Below are positions 5,950 to 6,085 of a stretch of DNA of 6,085 bases, one piece after another. The notes under the pieces were generated by a model, which saw only the letters and a program-made list of their open reading frames with translations, made no database searches and had not been told where the DNA came from. A program made the translations under genes and the position numbers. The stretch's first letter is position 1. The number at the start of each line of letters is the position of its first letter. Source of the DNA: Flavobacteriales bacterium (GTDB lineage: Bacteria; Bacteroidota; Bacteroidia; Flavobacteriales_D; Sanyastnellaceae); NCBI GenBank assembly GCA_011524845.1, contig WTJL01000077.1, forward strand, positions 1-6,085. The letters are read 5' to 3'.

Positions 5950-6085
5950 CCCTCCTCGGTCAAGATTTCCTCGAGGGCATTGTCGTAGTAGGCACGCAAC
6001 TCTTCACAGAAACCGAAGTGCTTGTCGTCCACGACCACTTTGCCCTTGGTCACGTGACCCAACAACGTGGGCTGCAGCCCGTGGG
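5946..6085 (-). CDS. 3' end of an unidentified gene (partial)
   Basis: Of the three minus-strand frames entering from the right edge, only one stays open to the PASTA gene, and it stops at TGA 5948-5946. It encodes 45 residues, including the stretch LLGHVTKGKVVVDDKHFGF followed by CEELRAYYDNALEEIL and an acidic tail ending TEEG. The pattern suggests a beta strand or hairpin followed by a C-terminal amphipathic helix. The ATGA overlap and the shared strand make it the upstream partner of the PASTA gene. In many Bacteroidota a D-alanine-D-alanine ligase gene stands beside such PASTA genes, but this C-terminus does not look like that enzyme to me. I do not recognise the family. Confidence 0.72.
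   Translation of the reverse strand, partial: HGLQPTLLGHVTKGKVVVDDKHFGFCEELRAYYDNALEEILTEEG

Overview
The window most likely comes from a member of the Bacteroidota, probably a Flavobacteriales-like lineage with unusually high GC (I judge it to be in the upper fifties of percent by eye). The evidence is a secreted protein ending in a type IX secretion (T9SS) type A sorting domain, a system confined to Bacteroidota and close relatives, and a stand-alone membrane PASTA protein near an RluD-type gene, a neighbourhood I associate with this phylum. The exact taxon cannot be read from the window.

Layout. Positions 1-66 (+) hold the last 21 codons of an unidentified gene. The next 88 bp contain a 7-bp dyad (67-83), a strong hairpin with a T-tract (90-120), and a 26-codon open frame (75-155) whose stop overlaps the next start as TGATG. 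From 155 to 2131 (+) lies a complete ABC-F ATPase of the YheS type, a soluble ribosome-associated protein with two intact ATPase cassettes. It converges, across 23 bp, on a minus-strand gene run that fills the rest of the window.

The minus-strand run, in transcription order, is: the 3' end of an unidentified gene (6085-5946); a one-TM protein with three PASTA domains (5949-5203); a 653-aa T9SS cargo protein with a signal peptide (5150-3189); and an RluD-type 23S rRNA pseudouridine synthase (3192-2155). Two of the three junctions are 4-bp ATGA overlaps, and the third gap is 52 bp with a possible weak internal promoter. The run therefore looks like one operon joining envelope/peptidoglycan-sensing, outer-surface and ribosome-modification functions.

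Both complete cytoplasmic enzymes (ABC-F and RluD) act on the ribosome, although they are on opposite strands. The coding content is mostly ordinary. The part most worth a second look is the short leader of the ABC-F gene, where dyad, terminator-like hairpin and small ORF overlap in a way that resembles attenuation control. No tRNA, rRNA, CRISPR array, insertion sequence or prophage gene was seen. No gene-free stretch exceeds 300 bp.
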